Of a stretch of 64,000 nucleotides of DNA, positions 1 through 7,853 are shown piece by piece. Location of the stretch: NCBI RefSeq assembly GCF_900110255.1, contig NZ_FODD01000005.1:62001-126000 (forward strand). Reading direction: 5' to 3'. The translations under genes were made by a program, and so were the position numbers. Source of the DNA: Actinacidiphila rubida. GTDB lineage: Bacteria; Actinomycetota; Actinomycetes; Streptomycetales; Streptomycetaceae. Every line of letters starts with the position of its first letter. The stretch's first letter is position 1. The notes beneath the pieces were generated by a model. It was not told the origin of the DNA. It did no database searches and was given only the letters and a program-made list of their open reading frames with translations.

Positions 1-1331
1 GTCACGGGCACAGCCACGGGCCGGTGCCGCCGGTCTCGAAGCACCTGCGGAAGGTGATCGCCGCGATCCTGGTGCCGTTCGCGGCCGCGGTGGTGGCGGG
101 CCTGGTGCTGCTGTGGCCGGGCGGCGCTCCCGGGCACGACCGCACGGGCGTCGGCTTCGACCAGCAGACCCGCAAGGGCACGGTCGTCGCGCTGGTCGGC
201 ATCTCCTGCAAGGCGGCGAACGCCCTGCCCGACCAGCCCGCTTCGGGCGGTCCGGTCAGCGACGCGTGCCAGAAGGCCACGATCGAGGTGACCGCCGGTC
301 CGGACAAGGGCGCGCGCTTCACCGAGATCGTGCAGCCGGACCAGACCCGCCGCTACACGCGGGGCGAGGGCGTGGTCCTCGCCTACGCGCCGAAGGCTCC
401 GCCGGGCCAGCACTACTCCGTCGTCGACATCCAGCGCGGCATGCCGCTCGCGCTGCTGGCCGGCATCTTCGCGCTGGCGGTGATCGTCGTGGGACGGCTG
501 CGCGGCGTCATGGCGCTGGTCGCGCTCGCGGTGTCGTTCGCGGTGCTGACGCTGTTCATCCTCCCGGCGATCCTGCGCGGCGACGATCCGCTGCTGGTCG
601 CGGTGATCGGCGGCAGCGCCATCATGCTGGCCGCGCTGTACATGTGCCACGGCCTGAACGCCCGCACCTCGGTCGCGGTGATCGGCACGCTGTGCTCCCT
701 GTTCCTGATCGGCCTGCTGGGCTCGGCCTTCATCGGCTGGGCCCACCTGACCGGCAACACCTCGGACGAGACCGGCCTGATCCACACGCTGTACCCGCAC
801 ATCGAGATCAAGGGCGTGCTGCTGGCGGGGATCATCATCGGCTCGCTGGGCGTGCTCGACGACGTGACGGTGACGCAGGTCGCCGCGGTGTGGGAGCTGA
901 AGGACGCCGATCCGGGGGCGAGCTGGCGCACGCTGTACGGCGCGGGGATGCGCATCGGGCGGGACCACATCGCGTCTGTCGTCAACACCCTGGTGATGGC
1001 GTACGCCGGTGCGGCGCTGCCGCTGCTGCTGCTCTTCTCGATCGCCCGCAGCGGTGTGGTGCAGGTGGCGGACAGCGAGCTGGTCGCCGAGGAGATCGTG
1101 CGCACCCTGGTGGGCAGCATCGGGCTGGTGGCGTCGGTGCCGGTGACGACGGCACTGGCCGCGCTCGTGGTCGGCGCCGACCGCGGGCTGCGCGGCAGCG
1201 GGTCCGGACACACGACCGCCGGCCGCCCGCTCGCGGGAGGTCCCGCGGTGCCGGGGCAGCCGGCCGGGGTCCGGGGCGCGGGGCGCCCCGGGGGCTCGGG
1301 CGGCGGCAGTCACCGCCGCCGGGCGAAGTGA
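1..1331 (+). CDS. YibE/F-like multipass membrane protein (5' end outside window)
   Basis: About 442 residues are visible. The frame is open to the window edge and its first codons spell HGHSHGP, a His-rich N-terminus common in actinobacterial YibE/F proteins, so the true start probably lies upstream; a GTG at 24 is an internal alternative. After the His-rich tip come one membrane segment (VIAAILVPFAAAVVAGLVLL), an extracytoplasmic domain of about 100 residues with two Cys, then about seven membrane segments (for example LLAGIFALAVIVVG and GVLLAGIIIGSLGVLDD). The tail is Gly/Arg/Pro-rich and probably cytoplasmic. The biochemical role of the YibE/F family (PF07907) is not established. It converges on the DUF5326 gene and ends inside a terminator-like hairpin. 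Confidence 0.8.
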   Translation, partial: HGHSHGPVPPVSKHLRKVIAAILVPFAAAVVAGLVLLWPGGAPGHDRTGVGFDQQTRKGTVVALVGISCKAANALPDQPASGGPVSDACQKATIEVTAGPDKGARFTEIVQPDQTRRYTRGEGVVLAYAPKAPPGQHYSVVDIQRGMPLALLAGIFALAVIVVGRLRGVMALVALAVSFAVLTLFILPAILRGDDPLLVAVIGGSAIMLAALYMCHGLNARTSVAVIGTLCSLFLIGLLGSAFIGWAHLTGNTSDETGLIHTLYPHIEIKGVLLAGIIIGSLGVLDDVTVTQVAAVWELKDADPGASWRTLYGAGMRIGRDHIASVVNTLVMAYAGAALPLLLLFSIARSGVVQVADSELVAEEIVRTLVGSIGLVASVPVTTALAALVVGADRGLRGSGSGHTTAGRPLAGGPAVPGQPAGVRGAGRPGGSGGGSHRRRAK

Positions 1332-1359
1332 GCGCCCCGCCACCGCGGACGGCGCTCAC
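1328..1359. terminator. Bidirectional terminator-like inverted repeat
   Basis: GTGAGCGCC (1328-1336) is repeated inverted as GGCGCTCAC (1351-1359). It overlaps the stop codon of the YibE/F gene and ends 7 bp before the stop of the convergent DUF5326 gene, so it could serve both. It has no U-tract, as is usual in streptomycetes. Confidence 0.5.
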
Positions 1360-1366
1360 CGGGGTG

Positions 1367-1579
1367 TCACCAGTCGCGCTTGGACCCGCCGCCCCCGGTG
1401 ACCCGCTTCACCACGAGGACCAGGGCGCCGACGAGGATCACGAAGACGATGACCTTGAACAGCAGGCCGACCACGATGCTGATCAGGCTCGCGATGAGTC
1501 CGCCGAAGACCACCAGCGCGATGACCGGGATGCCGATCCACTTGACCCACCAGGGCAGGTTCTTCAGCAGGTTGTCCAT
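1367..1579 (-). CDS. DUF5326-family small membrane protein
   Basis: 70 residues starting MDNLLKNLPWWVKWIGIP, followed by a long hydrophobic stretch (VIALVVFGGLIASLISIVVGLLFKVIVFVILVGALVLVV) that makes two closely spaced membrane segments, and a short Gly/Ser/Lys tail ending KRDW. The WWVKWIGIPVIALVVFGG pattern and the SRDW/KRDW-type end are those of the streptomycete DUF5326 family, whose function is unknown. ATG 1579 is chosen because AAGGAG lies about 11 nt upstream; the reading frame continues further upstream without a ribosome site. Single gene, convergent with the YibE/F gene. Confidence 0.8.
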   Translation of the reverse strand: MDNLLKNLPWWVKWIGIPVIALVVFGGLIASLISIVVGLLFKVIVFVILVGALVLVVKRVTGGGGSKRDW

Positions 1580-1687
1580 GACGCTCGTAGTCTCCTTGTT
1601 TGCCGTAGCGTTCCGGTACTTCGAGAGTAGGGCCATCCCGACCCCGCGCGGAGGCCCGGGAGCCCTCGTCCGACCCTGAACGCACCC

Positions 1688-2005
1688 CTAGGGTTCCGGG
1701 GGCGAGAACACCACGACGACCCTGAGGTCCTCGCTGATGTGGTGGAAGCGGTGCGCCGTCCCGGCCGGGACGAACACCACGCTGCCGCGCGCCACCGCGG
1801 TCGTCTCGTCACCCACGGTGAGCGAGGCGCGGCCGCTGACCACCAGGTAGATCTCGTCCTGGGCGTGCGGGGCCTGCGGGTCCTGCTGCCCCGCGGACAG
1901 CGCGTACAGCCCGGCCGACATACTGCGTTCCTTGAGAAAGCGCAGGTAGGCGCCCTGGTTGGCCGCGCGTTCCGCGTCCAGGTCGTCCAGCCGGAACACC
2001 TTCAT
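1688..2005 (-). CDS. Cupin-domain protein
   Basis: 105 residues forming one small double-stranded beta-helix. Cupin motif 1 is recognisable around HAQDEIYLVVSG (metal ligands of the H-x3-E type) and motif 2 around PAGTAHRF. Such single-cupin proteins bind a metal and act as small dioxygenases, isomerases or sensors; nothing here fixes the substrate. ATG 2005 is preferred over GTG 2011 because AGGAG sits 5 nt before the ATG and would overlap the GTG. It is transcribed divergently from the holin-family gene across about 78 bp. Confidence 0.75.
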   Translation of the reverse strand: MKVFRLDDLDAERAANQGAYLRFLKERSMSAGLYALSAGQQDPQAPHAQDEIYLVVSGRASLTVGDETTAVARGSVVFVPAGTAHRFHHISEDLRVVVVFSPPEP

Positions 2006-2083
2006 CGCCACTCCTAGGCTGCGGTACAGCTACGGTTCTGTCCGGTCTCTTGTCCTGGTGATCGGTTCTGCGACGATCACACC

Positions 2084-2461
2084 ATGAAGAATTTCATCGT
2101 CAAGACCCTGGCCAACGCCGGGGCCCTGGCCGTGGCCATCTGGCTGCTCAAGGACATCACGCTCACCGGCGACTCCACCGGTCGCAAGATCCTGGGCCTC
2201 ATCCTGGTCGCCCTGGTCTTCGGCCTCGTGAACTGGCTGGTCAAGCCGTTCGTGAAGGTCCTGGCCTTCCCGCTGTTCATCCTCACCCTGGGCCTGATCA
2301 CCCTCGTGGTGAACGCCCTGATGCTGCTGCTGACGTCGTGGCTGTCGGGCAAGCTCAACCTGGAGTTCCACGTCTCCGGCTTCTGGACCGCGGTCCTCGG
2401 CGGCCTGATCATCAGCATCGTGTCCTGGGCGCTGCACGTCGTGCTCCCGGACGACGAGTGA
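2084..2461 (+). CDS. Phage-holin-family-4 type small membrane protein
   Basis: 125 residues with four hydrophobic segments (LANAGALAVAIWLL, ILGLILVALVFGLVNWLV, FPLFILTLGLITLVVNALMLLL, FWTAVLGGLIISIVSWALHVVL) and the NWLVKPFVKVLAFPLFILTLGL core typical of PF04020. Despite the family name, these chromosomal actinobacterial members are not known phage holins; their role is unknown. The stop codon overlaps the GTG of the next gene (GTGA), so translation is probably coupled to the trans-sulfuration enzyme. Confidence 0.8.
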   Translation: MKNFIVKTLANAGALAVAIWLLKDITLTGDSTGRKILGLILVALVFGLVNWLVKPFVKVLAFPLFILTLGLITLVVNALMLLLTSWLSGKLNLEFHVSGFWTAVLGGLIISIVSWALHVVLPDDE

Positions 2462-3657
2462 GCGCCGGAACCGGGGGGACACACCACACGCACCACACCG
2501 CGGGCGCGGCGGGCTCCGCTTCGGAGGGGCCCGCGGGGCCGGGCGACAGCACGCGCAGCGTGCACGCCGGCCGTCCGCCGGCCACCCCCTACGAGCCGAG
2601 CCTGCCGGGCCCGGTGTTCGTCTCGCACTACCACCTGCCCGGGGAGGCCGCCGGGCCCTACACCTACGGCCGGGACGAGAACCCGACGTGGGACCTGCTC
2701 GAGACGGCCGTCGCCGGCCTGGAGGCGCCGGGGGACGGCGCGGCGGCGACGGTGTCGTTCGCCTCGGGCATGGCGGCGGTCGCCGCCGTGCTGCTGTCCC
2801 AGGTCCGGTCCGGCGAGACGGTCGTGCTGCCGTCGGACAGCTACCAGGCGACCCGCGCGCTGCAGGAGCGCCTGGAGTCCTTCGGCGTCGAGGTGCGCCT
2901 CGCGCCCACCGCGGGCGACGCCCAGGTACGGGCGCTGGAGGGTGCCCGGCTGCTGTGGCTGGAGACGCCGTCCAACCCCGGTCTCGACGTGTGCGACATC
3001 CGGCGGCTCGCCGACGCGGCGCACGCGGCGGGGGCGCTGGTGGCCGTCGACAACACGCTGGCCACGCCCCTGGGGCAGCGGCCGCTGGAGCTGGGCGCCG
3101 ACTTCTCGGTGTCCAGCGGCACGAAGGCCCTGTCCGGGCACGGCGACCTGCTGATGGGGTACGTGACCACGCGGGACGCCGGGCTGGCGGCGGGCGTGCG
3201 GAAGTGGCGCAAGCTCGTCGGCGCGATCCCGGGACCGATGGAGGCGTGGCTGGCGCACCGGTCCCTGGCGACGCTCGCGCTGCGGGTGGACCGGCAGGCG
3301 GGCAACGCGATGGCCCTGGCGCAGGCGCTGCTGACTCGTCCCGAGGTCGCCGACGTGCGGCACCCGGGCCTGCCCGGTGACCCCTCGCACGCGGTGGCGG
3401 CCGCGCAGATGCGCCGGTTCGGGAGCGTGGTGTCGTTCACCCTGCCCGACCAGGCGCACGCCGAGCGCTTCCTGGGTGCGCTGCGGCTCACCGCGGAGGC
3501 CACGAGCTTCGGCAGCGTGCAGTGCACGGCCGAGCGGCGCGGCCGCTGGGGCGGGGACGCGGTTCCGCCCGGGTTCGTCCGCTTCTCGGTGGGCATCGAG
3601 GATCCGGACGACATCGTGGCCGACGTGCTGCGGGCCCTGGACGAGGCCGCGGGCTGA
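2458..3657 (+). CDS. PLP-dependent trans-sulfuration enzyme (cystathionine gamma-lyase type)
   Basis: 399 residues, normal for the Cys/Met metabolism PLP family (PF01053). The Schiff-base lysine lies in SSGTKALSGHGDLLMG; other family marks are TYGRDENPTWDLLE near residue 70, FASGMAAVAAVL, and WLETPSNPGLDVCDI. Members cleave or form cystathionine, interconverting cysteine and homocysteine. The sequence does not separate gamma-lyase from gamma-synthase or methionine gamma-lyase. The start is the GTG overlapping the upstream stop (GTGA, 4 bp); the frame is open further upstream inside the holin gene but has no better start. The N-terminal ~25 residues are His/Gly/Ala-rich and low complexity. Confidence 0.85.
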   Translation: MSAGTGGTHHTHHTAGAAGSASEGPAGPGDSTRSVHAGRPPATPYEPSLPGPVFVSHYHLPGEAAGPYTYGRDENPTWDLLETAVAGLEAPGDGAAATVSFASGMAAVAAVLLSQVRSGETVVLPSDSYQATRALQERLESFGVEVRLAPTAGDAQVRALEGARLLWLETPSNPGLDVCDIRRLADAAHAAGALVAVDNTLATPLGQRPLELGADFSVSSGTKALSGHGDLLMGYVTTRDAGLAAGVRKWRKLVGAIPGPMEAWLAHRSLATLALRVDRQAGNAMALAQALLTRPEVADVRHPGLPGDPSHAVAAAQMRRFGSVVSFTLPDQAHAERFLGALRLTAEATSFGSVQCTAERRGRWGGDAVPPGFVRFSVGIEDPDDIVADVLRALDEAAG

Positions 3658-3663
3658 GCCCGC

Positions 3664-3691
3664 GCCGCCGGGTCGGGGGACCCGGCGCGGC
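3664..3691 (+). terminator. Terminator-like hairpin after the trans-sulfuration gene
   Basis: GCCGCCGGGTC is followed after four G residues by GACCCGGCGCGGC, forming a GC-only stem with a two-base bulge, starting 6 bp after the stop codon. Confidence 0.5.
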
Positions 3692-3783
3692 CGGTGGCCG
3701 GGGCCACGGCCCCCCACCAGCGGTCCCGTGATTGGGCGGCCGTGACACGTTTGCCCCCCGGCTCGCCGCGGCAGATCTCAGGC

Positions 3784-4287
3784 ATGCCCCCGGACTCGCC
3801 TCCCAGTGCCACCGCTCGCCCGGTCGTCAAGCGCACCGCCCGCGCGATCATCCTCGACGGCGACCACCTCGTGCTGATCAAGCGGACCAAGCCCGGCATC
3901 GCCCCGTACTGGGTGACCCCCGGCGGAGGCGTCGAGGACGAGGACCCGAACGTCCTCGCCGCGCTGCACCGCGAGATCGACGAGGAACTCGGCGGCAAGA
4001 TCACCGACGCCGTCCCGGCGTTCGTCGACACCATCGAGCACATCGCCGACGACGGTTCGCACGGGGTGAAGGTGCAGTACTTCTTCGTGTGCCGGCTGGA
4101 GTCGATGGACCCGGCGCGGCGGCACGGCCCCGAGGTCGACGAGCCGCGCGGCGACTACGAGGTGGTGCGGGTGCCGTTCAGCAGGATGGGACTGGCCTCG
4201 GTGGACATCGTCCCGCTGACGCTGCGGCACTACCTGGACGCGAACATCGAGGGCGTGCTGGGGCTGCTCGGTCCCGACCTGGGGTGA
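3784..4287 (+). CDS. NUDIX hydrolase
   Basis: 167 residues. The Nudix box runs GVEDEDPNVLAALHREIDEE: the metal-binding REIDEELGG is intact, but the first conserved Glu of the box is Pro. Nudix enzymes hydrolyse nucleoside diphosphates linked to another moiety; the substrate cannot be read here. ATG 3784 (MPPDSPPS) is the most conservative start although no clear ribosome site precedes it. GTG 3742 is in frame upstream and possible. It converges on the flavohemoprotein gene with only 7 bp between the stops. Confidence 0.8.
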   Translation: MPPDSPPSATARPVVKRTARAIILDGDHLVLIKRTKPGIAPYWVTPGGGVEDEDPNVLAALHREIDEELGGKITDAVPAFVDTIEHIADDGSHGVKVQYFFVCRLESMDPARRHGPEVDEPRGDYEVVRVPFSRMGLASVDIVPLTLRHYLDANIEGVLGLLGPDLG

Positions 4288-4294
4288 CGTCCGG

Positions 4295-5437
4295 TCAGTC
4301 CCCGGCGGCCACGAGTTCGTGGACGAGGTCGTGCCGGATGCGGTGCGAGGGCATCCCGATGCGCACCAGGGTGTCGACGGTGCTGCGGATCATCCCCGGC
4401 GGCCCGGACAGGTACGCGTCGTAGGCCTCCCACGGCCCGAACTCCTCGACGGCCTCGGGCAGCGGCCCGGACCGCGCGTCCGGCGGGGTGTCGGAAACGA
4501 CCGTGCGCACCGACAGCCACGGGTGCCGGGCCTTGAGCGCGAGGATGGTGTCCAGGTCGTACAGGTCGCGGGTGTGCCGGGCCCCGTAGAAGACGTCGAC
4601 CGAGCGCCGGACACCGTGCCCGGCGACGTCCTCGACCAGGGCCTTGATCGGGGCGATGCCGGTGCCGCCGCCCAGGCAGAGCAGGCCGTCGCCGCTGGAG
4701 TGGTCGACGGTCATGCTGCCGGCCGGCGGGCCCAGGCGGATCACGTCGCCGGCGCCGGCCCGGTGGACCAGCGCGTTGCTCACCCAGCCGGCCGGGACGG
4801 CGCGGACGTGGAAGGTGAGCAGGCCGTCGGCACGGGGTGCGGAGGCGAAGGAGTAGTGCCGCCAGACCCGTGGCCACCACGGCGTCTGCACGGAGGTGTA
4901 CTGCCCGGCGAGAAAGGGGTACGCCTGCCCGGGACGCACGGTCAGCACGGCCACGTCCGGGGTCCGCCGCTCATGGGCGACGATCTCGGCGTCCCACCAG
5001 GGGGGCGCGGTCTGCTCGTCGGCCGCCGCCGCGTCGATCATGACCTGGGAGACGACGGTGTAGGCCCGGATCCAGGCGGCCTCCGTCTGGGAGGTCCACA
5101 CCGCCGCGCCGTAGCGGGCCAGGGCGCCGATCAGCGCCTCGCCGACGGCCGGGTAGTCGTGGGCCTGGGTGCCGTACTTGCGGTGGCCGCGGCCCAGTTG
5201 CGCCAGGTACTCGGTGAGCGCGGCCGGGTCGTCGATCCGGTCGGCCGCGGTGAGCAGGGCCTTGAACAACCGGTCGCGCTGGGCCTCCATCCCGACCGGG
5301 AACAGGTCACGCAGGTCGGGACGGCGGAGGAACAGCAACGCGTAGAAGTACGAGGTCGCCTTGTCCGCGACCGGCGCGATCTCATCCATGGTGCGCCGGA
5401 TGAGGAAGGCGTCCGGCGACGGCGGCTTGGCGTCCAT
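4295..5437 (-). CDS. hmp: Flavohemoprotein-like globin/reductase
   Basis: 380 residues in two parts. Residues 1 to about 135 form a globin domain with the proximal-His region GRGHRKYG. The rest is a ferredoxin-reductase-type module with the FAD motif RHYSFAS and the NAD(P) motif GGGTGIAPI. Flavohemoproteins oxidise nitric oxide to nitrate using O2 and NAD(P)H in the cytoplasm. It is slightly shorter than the usual ~400 residues. ATG 5437 (MDAKPPSPDAFLIRR) is chosen because the globin fold begins just after it; the open frame upstream is low complexity and runs through a parS site. NO dioxygenase activity is inferred from architecture. Confidence 0.82.
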   Translation of the reverse strand: MDAKPPSPDAFLIRRTMDEIAPVADKATSYFYALLFLRRPDLRDLFPVGMEAQRDRLFKALLTAADRIDDPAALTEYLAQLGRGHRKYGTQAHDYPAVGEALIGALARYGAAVWTSQTEAAWIRAYTVVSQVMIDAAAADEQTAPPWWDAEIVAHERRTPDVAVLTVRPGQAYPFLAGQYTSVQTPWWPRVWRHYSFASAPRADGLLTFHVRAVPAGWVSNALVHRAGAGDVIRLGPPAGSMTVDHSSGDGLLCLGGGTGIAPIKALVEDVAGHGVRRSVDVFYGARHTRDLYDLDTILALKARHPWLSVRTVVSDTPPDARSGPLPEAVEEFGPWEAYDAYLSGPPGMIRSTVDTLVRIGMPSHRIRHDLVHELVAAGD

Positions 5438-5565
5438 GATGGTGTCGAGCGTGCCAGCCGCACCCACCGCATCGTGTGAATTGCGAGAAGGTCGGCCCCC
5501 GGGGACGGCGGGGCGCGTACGATTCGTGCCCCTGTTCCGCGCATCACGACGCGATGTTCCACGTG

Positions 5566-5579
5566 GAACACTCAGCGTC
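5566..5579. other. parS: parS site 1 (GTTCCACGTGGAAC)
   Basis: Perfect 14-bp palindrome matching the streptomycete ParB-binding consensus, in the 160-bp gap between the flavohemoprotein start and the MarR stop. It is the most origin-distal site in this window, about 49 kb from oriC. Confidence 0.9.
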
Positions 5580-5597
5580 ACCGGGGAACCGGGGGCC

Positions 5598-6104
5598 TCA
5601 CTTCCGCGACTGGCGCGGCCTGCGCACGCCCTGGGCGCCTTCGGGACTCTCGGCCGGCACCGCGCAGTGGCCCGTGGCCAGACGGTTCAGCGCCGAGACG
5701 AAAACCGCGCGTTCGTCGTCGGGCAGAGCGCCGAGCAGGTCCCGGTGGACCCGGTCCACGATGCCCTGGCCTGCGGCGACGATCTCCTGACCCTTCGGCG
5801 TGACCTTGATGATCCGCGCCCGGCGGTCGGTGGCCGACGGCACCCGCTCCGCCAGCCCGTTGCGCTCCAGCATGTCGACGGTGACCACCATCGTGGTCTT
5901 GTCCAGGTCGGAGAGTTCCGCGATCTGGGCCTGCGTCCGCTCCGCCTGAAGCGCGTGGGCGAGCACGCAGTGCGCACGCGGCGACATGCCGATCTCCGCG
6001 AGCGCCGCCGTCATCTGCGTACTCAGCACATGTGCGGTGTGCTGCATGAGGTACGACAGGTCGGGCGTCCCGACGGGGCTTGCGGGCACGGTCTGCGCGG
6101 TCAT
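5598..6104 (-). CDS. MarR-family transcriptional regulator
   Basis: 168 residues with a winged helix-turn-helix: MSPRAHCVLAHAL, then AQIAELSDLDKTTMVVTVDM (recognition helix) and the wing DRRARIIKVT. MarR dimers usually repress a neighbouring exporter or stress gene and are released by small phenolic or oxidising ligands. ATG 6104 (MTAQTVPASPVG) is chosen over the in-frame ATG at 6233, which would place the start inside the divergent promoter region. It faces away from a 14-TM MFS exporter, the classical layout for a regulator-pump pair. Confidence 0.85.
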   Translation of the reverse strand: MTAQTVPASPVGTPDLSYLMQHTAHVLSTQMTAALAEIGMSPRAHCVLAHALQAERTQAQIAELSDLDKTTMVVTVDMLERNGLAERVPSATDRRARIIKVTPKGQEIVAAGQGIVDRVHRDLLGALPDDERAVFVSALNRLATGHCAVPAESPEGAQGVRRPRQSRK

Positions 6105-6126
6105 ACCGCCAAGGCTAGCAAAGAGA

Positions 6127-6153
6127 TCCGCTACGGGATTATTCGCTAGCGGA
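6127..6153. promoter_or_regulatory. Candidate MarR operator
   Basis: Inverted repeat TCCGCTA (6127-6133) / TAGCGGA (6147-6153); arm centres are 20 bp apart, about two helical turns. It lies 23 bp upstream of the MarR start, in the divergent MarR/MFS promoter region. Binding is inferred from position and symmetry only. Confidence 0.45.
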
Positions 6154-6281
6154 CCTATTTCACCCGCGACCAGGGGGAACCGCGAACCGCGAACACCCTT
6201 GAGTCCGAGATAGATAGTCTCCAACAAAACCATCTGCTACGGTCGGTCTTGGCACTCGATCCCGCCAGGAGGCGACTTCCC

Positions 6282-7853
6282 ATGCCACAGCCCTTGCCCG
6301 AGCCGCTCGCCGCACCGGCGCCCCGCTCGCCCGGAGCAGCCCTCGCCGTGCTGAGCGCCGGCACCCTGATGATCATCCTCGACGGGACGATCGTGAACGT
6401 CGCACTGCCGTCCATCCAGCGCGACCTGGGCTTCTCCCAGGCGGGACTGGCGTGGGTGGTCAACGCCTACCTCATCGCGTTCGGCGGGCTGCTGCTGCTC
6501 ACCGGCCGCATCGGGGACCTGCTCGGCCGGCGGCGCCTCCTGGTCGCCGGGCTCACCGCGTTCAGCGCGGCCTCGCTGCTGTGCGGCATCGCCGACTCGG
6601 CCGGCCTGCTCATCGCCGCACGCTTCGTCCAGGGCGCAGCCGGGGCCATGGTCTCCGCGGTCGCGCTCGGCATGGTGATCGCCCTCTACCCCGAACCCCG
6701 CGGCAGGGCCCGGGCGATGGGCGTCTACAGCTTCACCCAGTCCGCGGGCGGCGTCCTCGGGCTCCTGCTCGGCGGCATCCTCACCCAGGCCGTCAACTGG
6801 CACTGGATCTTCTTCGTCAACCTGCCCATCGGCGCGGCCGCCGCCCTGCTCAGCCTGCGCCTGCTGCCGGACGACCGGCCGAACGGGCGCACCGGCCGGG
6901 CACGTTCGCTGCGCGGCGCCGACGCACCGGGTGCGGTGCTGGTCACCGCCGCCCTCATGCTCGGGGTCGCCACCATCGTGCGCACCGCCGACCTCGGCTG
7001 GACCGCCGCCTCCACGGCGATCACCGGCGCCCTGTCGCTGGTCCTGCTCGCCGCGTTCCTGCTGCGGCAGGCCACGGCCGCGCAACCGCTGCTGCCGCTA
7101 CGGCTGTTCCGCTCCCGGATCGTCTCCGGCGCCAACCTCGTCCAGGCCCTGATGGTGGCCGCCGGCTTCGGCTTCCAGTTCCTGTCCGCCCTCTACCTCC
7201 AGCGCGTGCTGGGCTACGACCCGCTGGAGATCGGGCTGGCCATCGCACCGACCGGCCTGGTCATCGGGGTGATGTCGCTGGCGCTGTCCGCGCGGCTCGG
7301 CGCCCGGTTCGGGCAGCGCGCGGTACTGCTGCCCAGCCTGGCCCTGTTCGCCTCCGGCTTCCTGCTGCTGGCCAGGGCACCGTCCGCGCACGCCTCCTAC
7401 GCGGTGGACATCCTGCCGGCGATCCTGGTGTTCGGCGTGGGCTTCGGTCTGGCCATGCCCTCGCTCATGACCCTCGGCATGTCCGACGCCACACCGGCCG
7501 ACTCCGGCCTGGTCTCGGGGGTCTTCAACACCGCCCAGCAGATCGGCGGTGCCCTGGGCCTGGCGGTGCTGGCCTCGCTCGCCGGCGCCCGCACCGACCA
7601 CCGGCTGGCCGCGGGCGCCCCTCTCCCGCAGGCCCTGACCAGCGGCTACCACCTGGCGTTCCTGACCGCCGCCGGCCTGCTGGCCGCGGCCACCGTCATC
7701 GCCGCGGCGCTGCTGCGCCCCCCGGCCCGGCCGGCCGACGGCCGGACCGGTGGGCACGGGCCCGCGGTCCGCGGGCCCGTGGACCGGACGCTCAGCGCCA
7801 GCCCGGGAAACCCCCCGGCACCGGGGCCGACGGATCGTACGGCTCGCGTGTGA
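6282..7853 (+). CDS. MFS drug-resistance-type transporter (DHA2, 14 TM)
   Basis: 523 residues. Opens with the DHA2 signature LDGTIVNVALPSIQRDLGFS in helix 1, then LVVNAY-type motif LAWVVNAYLI and GRIGDLLGRRRLL (motif A). About 14 hydrophobic helices follow, consistent with the H+-antiporter exporters of the EmrB/QacA group. The tail is Pro/Gly-rich. ATG 6282 has AGGAGG 9 nt upstream. It is divergent from MarR and presumably controlled by it; the exported compound is unknown. Its last 62 bp overlap the 3' end of the convergent serine hydrolase gene. Confidence 0.88.
   Translation: MPQPLPEPLAAPAPRSPGAALAVLSAGTLMIILDGTIVNVALPSIQRDLGFSQAGLAWVVNAYLIAFGGLLLLTGRIGDLLGRRRLLVAGLTAFSAASLLCGIADSAGLLIAARFVQGAAGAMVSAVALGMVIALYPEPRGRARAMGVYSFTQSAGGVLGLLLGGILTQAVNWHWIFFVNLPIGAAAALLSLRLLPDDRPNGRTGRARSLRGADAPGAVLVTAALMLGVATIVRTADLGWTAASTAITGALSLVLLAAFLLRQATAAQPLLPLRLFRSRIVSGANLVQALMVAAGFGFQFLSALYLQRVLGYDPLEIGLAIAPTGLVIGVMSLALSARLGARFGQRAVLLPSLALFASGFLLLARAPSAHASYAVDILPAILVFGVGFGLAMPSLMTLGMSDATPADSGLVSGVFNTAQQIGGALGLAVLASLAGARTDHRLAAGAPLPQALTSGYHLAFLTAAGLLAAATVIAAALLRPPARPADGRTGGHGPAVRGPVDRTLSASPGNPPAPGPTDRTARV
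7755..7781 (-). terminator. Terminator hairpin for the serine hydrolase, inside the MFS coding end
   Basis: A perfect 13-bp stem CACGGGCCCGCGG / CCGCGGGCCCGTG separated by one base, 10 bp past the serine hydrolase stop. It lies within the last ~35 codons of the convergent MFS gene. Confidence 0.55.
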
